A DNA stretch of 64,000 nucleotides from Paralimibaculum aggregatum. Lineage in GTDB: Bacteria > Pseudomonadota > Alphaproteobacteria > Rhodobacterales > Rhodobacteraceae. Both the position numbers and the translations under genes were made by a program. The notes below the pieces were generated by a model. That model saw only the letters and a program-made list of their open reading frames with translations, made no database searches and was not told the DNA's origin. Below are positions 46,254 to 54,337 of the stretch, piece by piece (position 1 is the stretch's first letter; the number at the start of each line of letters is the position of its first letter). The stretch lies in the NCBI RefSeq assembly GCF_030270585.1, contig NZ_BSYI01000026.1, forward strand, positions 1 to 64,000. Reading direction: 5' to 3'.

Positions 46254-48476
46254 TCAGCCGGGCGCCGCGGCCGGCGCCCGCCGCTTCGCCAGCTGCCAGA
46301 GCAGCGCCGGCGCCACGCAGGCCAGCGCGATCAGGTCCGACTGCCAGCTCGGCGCGATGGCGATCAGCCCGGCGAAGGCGCAGAGCAGCCGCTCCAGCGC
46401 GTTCATCGGCGCCAGGAAGAAGCCCACCACCGCCGCCGAGAGCGCCACCACCCCCAGCACCGCGCTGGTCGCGGCATAGGCGAACACCACCCCGTCGAAG
46501 CCGGTGGAGGAGACGAAGAGCAGCACCGGCGCATAGACGAAGGCCATCGGCGCCACCACCTTGCCGAGGCCGAGGGTGAAGGCCGAGATGCCGGTGCGGA
46601 ACGGGTTGGAATTGGCAATCGCCGCCGCCGCATAGGCCGAGGTGCAGACCGGCGGCGTGATCTCCGCCACCACGCCGTAATAGAGCACGAACATGTGGCT
46701 CGCGATCGGCGGCACGCCGAGCTGCGCCAGCGCCGGCTGCGCCACCGAGACCAGCATGATGTAGAGCGCCGTCGTCGGGATCCCGGCACCCATCAGGATG
46801 CAGGACACCGCGATCAGGATGAGCGAGATGAAGAGCTGCAGGTTCTCGCGCGCGAAGAGCTCGAAGCCGCCGAAGACGAAGAAGCCGTGAACGCTCTCGG
46901 CAAGGCTCGCCGAGCCCGAGGTCACCATGAAGCCGATGCGAAAGCCGATGCCGGTGGTGTTGATCACCCCCACCACGATGCCGACCGCCGCCGAGGCCGC
47001 GCCCACCGCGAGCGCGTATTTGACGCCGGTCTCGACCGCCTCGAGCAGGCCCGAGGTCTCGATCCGCTTCTCCGGGTTGAAGAGCCCGAGCACCGCGCCG
47101 CCGCAGAGCAGCGCGGTGATGGTGAGATCGAACCCGCCGCCGGTGTATTTCCACAGCACGAAGGCGATGAAGGCCGCCGGATAGGCCAGCGTCAGCGGCG
47201 CCGAGAGCCGCGCGGCGCCGACGATCACCGCGAGGCTGATGCCGCAGAAGGCCGACATGTAGGGCGTGTAGCCCGAGAACAGCACGATCAGCAGCGCGAA
47301 GAGCGGGATCACGTTGGCCCAGCCGCGCGCCCAGACCTCGCGGAACCGTGGCAGCATCTCCGCCGAGAGGCCGCGCAGGTCGAGCCGCCGCGCCATCAGG
47401 TGCACCACCGCGAAGACGCCGACATAGTGCAGGAAGGCCGGGAAGATCGCGGCGATCACGATGGTGGTGTAGGGCAGCTCGAGGAACTCCGCCATGATGA
47501 AGGCGGCGGCCCCCATGATCGGCGGGGTGATCTGCCCGCCGGCCGAGGCCGCGGCCTCGACGCCGCCGGCGAAATGGCCGGGATAGCCGAGCCGCTTCAT
47601 GTTGGGGATGGTCAGCGCGCCGGTGGAGACGGTGTTGGCCACCGAGGAGCCCGAGATCGTGCCGAAGAAGGCCGAGGACACCACCGAGACCTTGGCCGGC
47701 CCGCCGGTATAGCGGCCGGCGAGGATCGTCGCGTTGTCGATGAACAGCTTGCCGAGCCCGGTGCGCTGCGCGATCACGCCGAACAGCACGAAGTGGAACA
47801 CGATGGTCGAGACCACCCAGAGCGTCACCCCGAAGATGCCCTCCTGCGGGAAGTACATCGAGGAGACGAAGGTGCGGAAGTTCACCCCGGGATGCTGCAG
47901 GATGCCCGGGAAATAGGGCCCGAACAGCGCATAGGACATGAACAGGCAGATGATCAGCGGCAGCACCCAGCCGAGCGTGCGCCGCGCGATGTCGAGCACC
48001 AGCACGATCAGGATGCAGCCGAACACGATGTCGTAGTCGTTGGGGTTGCCCATGCGGAAGGTCTGCTCCTCGATGCCGAGGAGCGGGAGCCCGTGCCAGG
48101 CGAAGCCGACATAGAGCGCCGCCGCGATCCCGAGCACCATCAGCACGAGCTCCGGGATCGGGATGCCGCCGATCTTCAGTCGGTCCGGCGCCTTCGCCGC
48201 GCGCCGCCACACCGGGAAGAAGGCATAGACCAGCACGAAGAGCCCGGAGAGGTGCCAGCCCATGTGCCACTGCTCGGGGGGCAGCGAGAAGCCGGCGGTG
48301 AGGTAGTGATAGAGCGCGAAGGCGATCGCCACGCCGCGCAGGATCAGCGAGGCGGTGGCGCTGACCGGGCGGAGCGCGCCGGCCTCGTCGTACTCCTCCT
48401 CGATCCGGGCAAGCTCTTCGGCGGTGAGCTGGTGCTCGCGGCTGTCCGTTTCGGGCATCGGCGACCTCGTGGGCAT
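46254..48476 (-). CDS. TRAP fused permease (4TM/12TM, TAXI type)
   Basis: A 740-aa protein fusing the small and large TRAP permeases: an N-terminal cytoplasmic tail, about four or five helices up to residue 150, then the DctM-like part with VSVVSSAFFGTISGSSVANTVSTGALTIPNMK and AAASAGGQITPPIMGAAAFIM. This form pairs with TAXI receptors, such as the one encoded 103 nt upstream. The cargo is unknown; glutamate and C4/C5 acids are precedents. Nearness to the sulfonate operon suggests, but does not show, an organosulfonate or acetate-related substrate. Confidence 0.92.
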   Translation of the reverse strand: MPTRSPMPETDSREHQLTAEELARIEEEYDEAGALRPVSATASLILRGVAIAFALYHYLTAGFSLPPEQWHMGWHLSGLFVLVYAFFPVWRRAAKAPDRLKIGGIPIPELVLMVLGIAAALYVGFAWHGLPLLGIEEQTFRMGNPNDYDIVFGCILIVLVLDIARRTLGWVLPLIICLFMSYALFGPYFPGILQHPGVNFRTFVSSMYFPQEGIFGVTLWVVSTIVFHFVLFGVIAQRTGLGKLFIDNATILAGRYTGGPAKVSVVSSAFFGTISGSSVANTVSTGALTIPNMKRLGYPGHFAGGVEAAASAGGQITPPIMGAAAFIMAEFLELPYTTIVIAAIFPAFLHYVGVFAVVHLMARRLDLRGLSAEMLPRFREVWARGWANVIPLFALLIVLFSGYTPYMSAFCGISLAVIVGAARLSAPLTLAYPAAFIAFVLWKYTGGGFDLTITALLCGGAVLGLFNPEKRIETSGLLEAVETGVKYALAVGAASAAVGIVVGVINTTGIGFRIGFMVTSGSASLAESVHGFFVFGGFELFARENLQLFISLILIAVSCILMGAGIPTTALYIMLVSVAQPALAQLGVPPIASHMFVLYYGVVAEITPPVCTSAYAAAAIANSNPFRTGISAFTLGLGKVVAPMAFVYAPVLLFVSSTGFDGVVFAYAATSAVLGVVALSAAVVGFFLAPMNALERLLCAFAGLIAIAPSWQSDLIALACVAPALLWQLAKRRAPAAAPG

Positions 48477-48548
48477 GGGCAGAAGGCTGCGGGAAGGGGG
48501 GCTGGCCCGCGGCGGGGGGGGTCCGCCGCAGGCCGGGGTCAGGCGGGG

Positions 48549-48575
48549 CGCGCCCGGTTCGGCGCGCCGGGCGCG
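48549..48575 (-). other. Intercistronic hairpin between TAXI receptor and permease genes
   Basis: CGCGCCCGG (48549-48557) pairs perfectly with CCGGGCGCG (48567-48575) around a 9-nt loop, just after the receptor stop codon. There is no T-run. It mirrors the hairpin at 39033-39058 in the other TRAP operon. Confidence 0.55.
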
Positions 48576-48579
48576 GGCC

Positions 48580-49581
48580 TCACTTCAGCAGGCCCGCCTC
48601 CTTGTAGAAGCGCTCGGCACCGGGATGCAGCGGCACGCCGAGGGCGGCGATGCCGTCGAGGGCGGTGTCGGCGGTGATCTGCTTGCCCTTGGCATGGCCG
48701 TTGTCGAGCAGATTGCGGGTGTTGTCGTTCCACAGCGCCTTGGTGATGCCGTAGACCAGCTCGTCGTCGAGATCGGAGGAGACCACGAGGAGCGCGCTCA
48801 CCGCCGGGGTCTTCACCTCGTAGTCGATGCCCTCATAGACCCCGGCCGGGATCTTCGAGGGGATGTAGGCCGGGATGATCTCGTTGATCTTGGCCAGGTC
48901 CTCGTCGGAGAACGAGTGCAGGTCCATGCCCTTGGTCGAGGCGAGCTGCACCATCGCCGCGACCGGCCAGCCGGCGGCGTAGAAATAGGCGTCGAGCTGG
49001 CCGTCGGCGAGGCGCTCGGCCGACTGCGAGTTGTTGAGCTCCGCCTCGTCGATGTCGTCGCGGGTGATGCCCCAGCCCTCGAGCATCTCCAGCACCGCGA
49101 CCTGGGTGCCCGAGCCGGCCTGGGCGATGCCGACGCGCTTGCCGGCGAGGTCTGCGAGGCTTCCGATCTTGGCGCCCTTCGGCATCACGAGATGCAGGTC
49201 CTCGGGGAACAGGTTGGCGACGATCCGCAGCTTGGGATGCGGCTTGCCCTCGAACTTGCCCTCGCCGAGATACATCGAGCGGGTCACGTCGGCCGCCGCG
49301 AGCCCGGCCTCGAGCTCGCCGTTCTGCACCGCGGCATTGTTGAACACCGAGGCGGTGGTCGACTGCGCGATGGCGATCAGCCCCGGCACGCCGCACTGCC
49401 CGCCCTGGTCGCAGGGCCGCGCGCCCGGCGGTGCCGAGATGCCGTTGGCGATGGTGCCGCCGATCGGGAAATAGGTGCCGCCGGCGCTGCCGGTGCCGAT
49501 GCGGAAGAAGGTCGGCGACTGGGCCTCCGCGACTCCGGCGAGGGCGAGGGTTGCCGCCAGGATGGGTGCGGTCAGCTTCAT
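48580..49581 (-). CDS. TAXI-family TRAP solute-binding protein
   Basis: A 333-aa receptor. The ATG at 49581 follows GGGAGA and begins a Sec leader (APILAATLALAGVAEA, cleavage near residue 20). A longer ORF upstream lacks a ribosome site. Family motifs are FRIGTGSAGGTYFPIGGTIAN and CDQGGQCGVPGLIAIAQST, the latter with the paired Cys typical of TAXI proteins. It delivers its ligand to the fused permease and is divergent from a LysR gene. Confidence 0.92.
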   Translation of the reverse strand: MKLTAPILAATLALAGVAEAQSPTFFRIGTGSAGGTYFPIGGTIANGISAPPGARPCDQGGQCGVPGLIAIAQSTTASVFNNAAVQNGELEAGLAAADVTRSMYLGEGKFEGKPHPKLRIVANLFPEDLHLVMPKGAKIGSLADLAGKRVGIAQAGSGTQVAVLEMLEGWGITRDDIDEAELNNSQSAERLADGQLDAYFYAAGWPVAAMVQLASTKGMDLHSFSDEDLAKINEIIPAYIPSKIPAGVYEGIDYEVKTPAVSALLVVSSDLDDELVYGITKALWNDNTRNLLDNGHAKGKQITADTALDGIAALGVPLHPGAERFYKEAGLLK

Positions 49582-49631
49582 GCGAGGTCTCCCTGTGATA
49601 CGCGCCGGTGTCTCCGGCATCCCGCGATCAT

Positions 49632-49678
49632 ATGGACCGCTATCCATCGGCACAAATTCCAATATTATTGCAGTCCAT
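49632..49678. promoter_or_regulatory. Divergent promoter region with dyads (TAXI receptor/LysR)
   Basis: ATGGAC (49632-49637) and GTCCAT (49673-49678) are inverted over 35 nt. Within them lie TGGA/TCCA (49633-49636, 49643-49646) and CAAT-ATT-ATTG (49660-49670). The region is AT-rich and divergent, as expected for a LysR-type operator. Confidence 0.35.
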
Positions 49679-49700
49679 AGATGAGATTTATGGGGGTGCG

Positions 49701-50636
49701 ATGGATCTCAGGCAGCTCAGGGTGTTTCGCGAGGTGATGCGCACCGGTTCGATCTCGCAGGCCGCGCGCAATCTCGACCGCACGCAGCCCGCCGTCAGCC
49801 ACATGATCGCGCGGCTCGAGGAGGAGCTCGGCGTCACGCTGTTCGAGCGCCGGCGCGGGCGGCTCTATGCGGTGCCCGAGGCGCAGTATCTGCTGCGCGA
49901 GAGCGAGGAGCTGCTCGGCCGCGCCACCGCGGTGCGCCAGACCATGCAGCGGATGAAGGCGCTCGAGGCCGGCGAGCTCAGCGTGATCTCGATGCCGGGG
50001 CCGGCGGCGGTGCTGCTGCCGGCGCTGATCGGCGAGCTGGTCGGCCCGCATCCGGAGATCAAGGCGACGCTGCTGACCCGCAGCTCGGATGCCATCGTGC
50101 AGCTCGCCGGCACGCAGCAGTTCGACCTCGCGATCGCCGACCACGACCCCGCGCGGCGGATCAATGCCGACCTCCTGCACACCGAGACCCACGTGTTCGA
50201 CAGCATCTGCGCGGTGCCGGGAGACGATCCGCTGGCCCGGGCCGAGGCGGTGACGCCGGGCGATCTCTCCGGCCTGCCGATGGCGGCGCTCTATCCCGAG
50301 CATCTCAGCCACCGCCTCGCGCGCCGCGCCTTCGAGGCGGCGGGGGCGGATTTCTCGGTTCGCTTCTTCGGGCAGTTCTTCCTGCCGCTGCTGAGCTATG
50401 TGGCGCACGGGCTGGCGCGGGTCATCGTCGATCCGCTGACCGCCGAATCCTGGATCCGCTCGACCAACCGCCCCGGCGCCGTGGTGTTCAGGCGGTTCCG
50501 GCCCGAGATCGCCTTCGGCGTCGACGTGATGCGCCCGGCCTATCGCCCGGAATCGCTGCTGGCGCACTCCTTCCTCGCGCATCTGCGCGGGCTCTTCGCG
50601 GAGCTTGGCGGGCGGCAGGAACCGCCGGCGGGCTGA
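49701..50636 (+). CDS. LysR-family regulator, probably of the TAXI TRAP operon
   Basis: A 311-aa protein whose HTH (SISQAARNLDRTQPAVSHMIARLEEELG) starts at residue 16; an effector domain of normal length follows. The ATG at 49701 starts the usual MDLRQLRVFREV N-terminus. Divergent from the TAXI receptor gene across 119 bp of AT-rich DNA, it most likely controls that transporter. It converges on the next LysR gene, 30 nt away. Confidence 0.9.
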   Translation: MDLRQLRVFREVMRTGSISQAARNLDRTQPAVSHMIARLEEELGVTLFERRRGRLYAVPEAQYLLRESEELLGRATAVRQTMQRMKALEAGELSVISMPGPAAVLLPALIGELVGPHPEIKATLLTRSSDAIVQLAGTQQFDLAIADHDPARRINADLLHTETHVFDSICAVPGDDPLARAEAVTPGDLSGLPMAALYPEHLSHRLARRAFEAAGADFSVRFFGQFFLPLLSYVAHGLARVIVDPLTAESWIRSTNRPGAVVFRRFRPEIAFGVDVMRPAYRPESLLAHSFLAHLRGLFAELGGRQEPPAG

Positions 50637-50666
50637 GCCGGGGTCAGCCCGGGTGTAAGACCGGGG

Positions 50667-51581
50667 TCAGGCCGGGGCGCCCGGCAGGGCGGCCAGCATC
50701 CAGTCCCTCACCGCCTCGGCGGCCGGGCTCAGCGGGCGGTTCTTCGACCAGACGAGGTGAAAGCCATGCCCGGTGCGCCAGCACCAGTCGCGCCGCGCCG
50801 CCAGCAGGCCGCGTTCGACCAGCGGATCGGTCAGGTGGCGCCAGCCGAAGGCGAAGCCCTCGCCGGCCATCGCCGCCTGCAGCACCAGCGCATAGTCGTT
50901 GAGCCTCAGCCCGCCCTGCGGCGCCGCGCCGGCGATGCCGAAATGCGCGAACCACTGCGCCCAGGTCGGGCGCTCGCGGATCGGCTCCTCGAGATGGATC
51001 AGCCGCTGGTGCAGGAGGCTCGGGATGCCGCGCAGATTGACCGCCGCGGCCATCACATGCGGCGCCGCGACCGGGTAGATCTCCTCCTCGGCCACCGGGG
51101 CGGAGTGACAGTCCGGCCAGGCGCCGTCGCCGCGGCGGATCGCGAGGCTGATGTTCTCGGCGTCGATGTCGGGCTCGCGGTCGCTCGACTGCAGGCGCAG
51201 GTCGATCTCCGGATGCAGGGCGTGGAAATCCGCCAGCCGCGGCATCATCCAGTAATAGGTGAAGGCCGAGGAGGCGTTCAGCGTCACGTAGTCGCTGCGC
51301 GCGAGCTGGCGCACCGAGCGCGCCGAGAGCAGCAGCAGCTCGAGCGCCCGCGCCACGTCGGCATGCAGCCGCTTGCCCGCCGCGGTCAGTTCGACCTTGC
51401 GGTGCCGGCGGGTGAACAGCGCCACCCCGAGCGCCGCCTCGAGCTGGCGGATCGCGGCGCTCACGGCGGGCTGCTGCACGTTCAGCTCCTCCGCCGCGCG
51501 GGTGAAGGAGCCGTGCCGCGCCGCCGCCTCGAAGACGATCACATGGCGCGGCGAGGCGAGGAGTTTCCAGAGTTCCTGCAT
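50667..51581 (-). CDS. LysR-family regulator (GcvA-like) of the MttB operon
   Basis: A 304-aa protein with the HTH GSFTRAAEELNVQQPAVSAAIRQLE and a GcvA/AmpR-like effector part (residues 90-300). Divergent from the MttB-family gene with 96 bp between, it is the obvious candidate activator. GcvA-type proteins often sense glycine or related one-carbon metabolism, which fits a demethylation operon; that ligand is a guess. An ATCC/GGAT dyad (51593-51596, 51606-51609) lies in the gap. Confidence 0.88.
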   Translation of the reverse strand: MQELWKLLASPRHVIVFEAAARHGSFTRAAEELNVQQPAVSAAIRQLEAALGVALFTRRHRKVELTAAGKRLHADVARALELLLLSARSVRQLARSDYVTLNASSAFTYYWMMPRLADFHALHPEIDLRLQSSDREPDIDAENISLAIRRGDGAWPDCHSAPVAEEEIYPVAAPHVMAAAVNLRGIPSLLHQRLIHLEEPIRERPTWAQWFAHFGIAGAAPQGGLRLNDYALVLQAAMAGEGFAFGWRHLTDPLVERGLLAARRDWCWRTGHGFHLVWSKNRPLSPAAEAVRDWMLAALPGAPA

Positions 51582-51677
51582 AACTCAGGCTTATCCAGAG
51601 CATTCGGATTTTCAAGCGTCACAGGCGCTCTTTGCGCGCGTAACATCACCTGAGAAACATCAATCGGGAGCGAAGCC

Positions 51678-53195
51678 ATGGCCCGGCGCGCAAGAGCGAC
51701 CCGCGGACGCCCGCCGGAGGGGGCGGCCCCCGCCTCGCCGCATGTCGCGCGGCGGCTGCCCTTCTTCGAGGTGCTGGACGACGAGCAGATCGCCCGGCTC
51801 GAGGCCCAGGTGGACTGGATCCTCGAGGATGTCGGCATCGCCTTCCGCGACGATCCGGAGGCGCTGCGGCTCTGGCGGGCCGAGGGCGCGCGGATCGAGG
51901 GCGACACCGTGCGCGCGCCGGCCGACTGGATCCGCGCGCTCTGCGCCAAGGCCCCGCGGCAGTTCACCCAGCTTGCCCGCAACCCGGCGCGCTCGGTGGA
52001 GATCGGCGGCACCAGCCAGGTCTTCGCCCCGGTCTACGGCCCCCCCTTCGTGCGCGATCTCGAGGGCGGTCGGCGCTATGGCGACATCGCCGCCTTCCGC
52101 GACCTCGTGCGCCTCACCTACATGCTGCCGAGCCTACATCATGGCGGCTTCGTCACCTGCGAGCCCTGCGACGTGCCGGTCTCCAAGCGCCATCTCGACA
52201 TGCTGCTGGCGCATATGACGCTGTCCGACAAGCCGCATCTCGGCGCGATCACCGAGATCGGCCGGGCCGAGGACAGCGTGGCGATGGCCGAGATCGTCTT
52301 CGGCGCCGAGACCATGGCGGAGCACTGCGTGATCCTCGGCAACGTCAACACCAACTCGCCGCTGCTGGTGGACAAGGTGGTGACCGAGGCGGTGCGGGTC
52401 TATTGCGGCCGCGGGCAGGGGATCATCGTGGTGCCCTTCATCCTCTCGGGCGCCATGGGGCCGGTCTCCACCGCCGCCAGCGTGGCGCAGGCGATGGCGG
52501 AGGCGATGATGGTCTGCGCCTATGCCCAGCTGGTGCGGCCGGGGGCGCCCTTCGTGCTGGGCAACTTCCTCTCCTCGATGTCGCTGAAATCCGGCGCGCC
52601 GACCTTCGGGATGCCGGAGCCGGTGGTCTCCAACTATGCCATCGGCCAGCTGGCGCGGCGGGTCGGGCTGCCGCTGCGCTGCGGCGGCTCGCTCACCGCC
52701 GCGAAGATCGAGGATGCGCAGGCGGCCTACGAGAGCGCCGACTCGATGCATTCCACCATGCTCGCCGGCGCCGGTTTCGTGCTGCATGCGGCGGGCTGGC
52801 TCGAGGGCGGGCTCTGCACCGGCTTCGAGAAGCTGGTGATGGATGCCGACCGGCTCGGCGGCTACCAGAAGGTGCTGGCCGGCGGGCTCGACACCTCCGA
52901 CGAGGCGCTGGCGCGCGATGCCTATGCCGAGGTCGGCCCCGGCGGGCATTTCCTCGGCTGCGGCCACACCATGCGCAACTACCAGACCGCCTTCTACGAG
53001 CCGCGGCTCTCCGACAGCGAGAATGTCGAGAGCTGGGAGGAGGGCGGCGCGCAGGACATGCGCCGCCGCGCGCACGCGCGCTGGACGCAGATGCTGCGCG
53101 ACTACGTGCCGCCGCCGATCGACCCTGCCGTGCGGGAGGCGCTGGAAGCCTATGTCGCGCGGCGCAAGGCAGAGCTGCCGGATGCCTGGTACTGA
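51678..53195 (+). CDS. MttB-superfamily methyltransferase (non-pyrrolysine)
   Basis: A 505-aa protein of the trimethylamine methyltransferase superfamily, with the ILEDVGIAF start of the barrel and GSLTAAKIEDAQAAYESADS and LHAAGWLEGGLCTGFEKLVMDAD in the C-terminal half. Full length is reached without an in-frame UAG, so it lacks pyrrolysine. Such members include the glycine betaine methyltransferase MtgB, which moves a methyl group to a corrinoid protein. A GGGAG site precedes the ATG. It heads an operon with an MDR protein and a DMGDH-like enzyme. No corrinoid protein or reactivase gene is in the window. Likely substrate: a quaternary amine (inference). Confidence 0.87.
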   Translation: MARRARATRGRPPEGAAPASPHVARRLPFFEVLDDEQIARLEAQVDWILEDVGIAFRDDPEALRLWRAEGARIEGDTVRAPADWIRALCAKAPRQFTQLARNPARSVEIGGTSQVFAPVYGPPFVRDLEGGRRYGDIAAFRDLVRLTYMLPSLHHGGFVTCEPCDVPVSKRHLDMLLAHMTLSDKPHLGAITEIGRAEDSVAMAEIVFGAETMAEHCVILGNVNTNSPLLVDKVVTEAVRVYCGRGQGIIVVPFILSGAMGPVSTAASVAQAMAEAMMVCAYAQLVRPGAPFVLGNFLSSMSLKSGAPTFGMPEPVVSNYAIGQLARRVGLPLRCGGSLTAAKIEDAQAAYESADSMHSTMLAGAGFVLHAAGWLEGGLCTGFEKLVMDADRLGGYQKVLAGGLDTSDEALARDAYAEVGPGGHFLGCGHTMRNYQTAFYEPRLSDSENVESWEEGGAQDMRRRAHARWTQMLRDYVPPPIDPAVREALEAYVARRKAELPDAWY

Positions 53196-53224
53196 GGGCC
53201 GAGCCCGGCCGGAAGGAGAGAGCG

Positions 53225-54310
53225 ATGACCATCGAGATCCCCGAGCGGATGCGCGCGGTGCTGCTGACCGGGCATGGCGGGCCGGAGACGCTGGAATACC
53301 GCGAGGACGTGCCGGTGCCGCGCCCCGGCCCCGGCGCGGTGCTGATCCGCGTGGGTGCCGCCGGCATCAACAACACCGACATCAACACCCGCATCGGCTG
53401 GTATTCGAAGGCGGTTTCCGGCGACACCGAGAGCGCCGCCGGCAGCCTCGCCGCCGAGGATGCCGATGCGAGCTGGACCGGGCGGCCGCTGGTGTTCCCG
53501 CGCATTCAGGGCGCCGATTGCTGCGGCGAGATCGTCGCGGTGGGGGCCGGGGTGCCGGAGGCGCGGATCGGCGAGCGGGTGCTGGTGGCGAGCCTGCAGC
53601 CGGCGGCCGATGCCGCGCATCCGTGGGACTTCATCACCTTCGGCTCGGAATGCGACGGCGCCTTCGCCGAATACACCACCGCGCGGAGCGACCAGACGCA
53701 CCGGATCTCCAGCGCGCTGACCGATGCCGAGCTCGCCTCCTTCCCCTGTGCCTGTTCCACCGCGGAGAACCTGATCGCCCGCGCCGGCTGCAACGCCGAG
53801 GACACCGTGCTGATCACCGGCGCCTCCGGCGGCGTCGGCTCGGCCGCGGTGCAGCTCTGCCGCCGCCGCGGTGCCCGGGTGATCGCCATGGCGGGCCGGG
53901 CCAAGCACGACGTCATCGCCGGGCTGGGTGCCGAGCGGCTGCTCGACCGCGGCGAGGACCCGGCCGCGGCGCTGGGGGCGGAGAGCGTGAGCCTCGTCGT
54001 CGATCTGGTGGCGGGGGAGACCTTCCCCGCGCTGATCGCCTGCCTGAAGCGCGGCGGGCGCTATGCCACCGCGGGCGCCATCGGCGGGCCGATCACCACG
54101 CTCGATGTGCGCGACCTCTATCTCAAGGATCTCAGCTTCTTCGGCGCCACCGCGCAGGCGGCGGAGACCATGCCGAACCTCGTCGCCTATATCGAGCGCG
54201 GCGAGATCCGCCCGCTGGTCGCCGGGACCTTCCCGCTTGCGGAGATCCATGCCGCGCAGGCGCTGTTCCTGAAGAAGACCTTCGTGGGCAAGCTCGTCCT
54301 GCTGCCCTGA
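53225..54310 (+). CDS. Quinone-oxidoreductase-like MDR protein
   Basis: A 361-aa medium-chain dehydrogenase/reductase: GroES-like N-terminal domain (GHGGPETLEYREDVPVPRPG) and Rossmann domain with VLITGASGGVGSAAVQLCRRRGA near residue 200. It lacks the Cys/His pattern of the structural-zinc loop, so it is NADPH:quinone-reductase-like rather than a zinc alcohol dehydrogenase. It lies 29 nt after the MttB-family gene and 27 nt before the DMGDH-like gene. Its role in the operon is unclear; electron transfer or a detoxifying reduction are possible. Cytoplasmic. Confidence 0.83.
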   Translation: MTIEIPERMRAVLLTGHGGPETLEYREDVPVPRPGPGAVLIRVGAAGINNTDINTRIGWYSKAVSGDTESAAGSLAAEDADASWTGRPLVFPRIQGADCCGEIVAVGAGVPEARIGERVLVASLQPAADAAHPWDFITFGSECDGAFAEYTTARSDQTHRISSALTDAELASFPCACSTAENLIARAGCNAEDTVLITGASGGVGSAAVQLCRRRGARVIAMAGRAKHDVIAGLGAERLLDRGEDPAAALGAESVSLVVDLVAGETFPALIACLKRGGRYATAGAIGGPITTLDVRDLYLKDLSFFGATAQAAETMPNLVAYIERGEIRPLVAGTFPLAEIHAAQALFLKKTFVGKLVLLP

Positions 54311-54337
54311 TCCACCCGCGCGCCAGAAGGAGGCCCC

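Noticed and set aside
51678-53195. Pyrrolysine-type trimethylamine methyltransferase
   Set aside because: There is no in-frame UAG over the full 505 codons and no pyl genes nearby, so it belongs to the non-Pyl branch.
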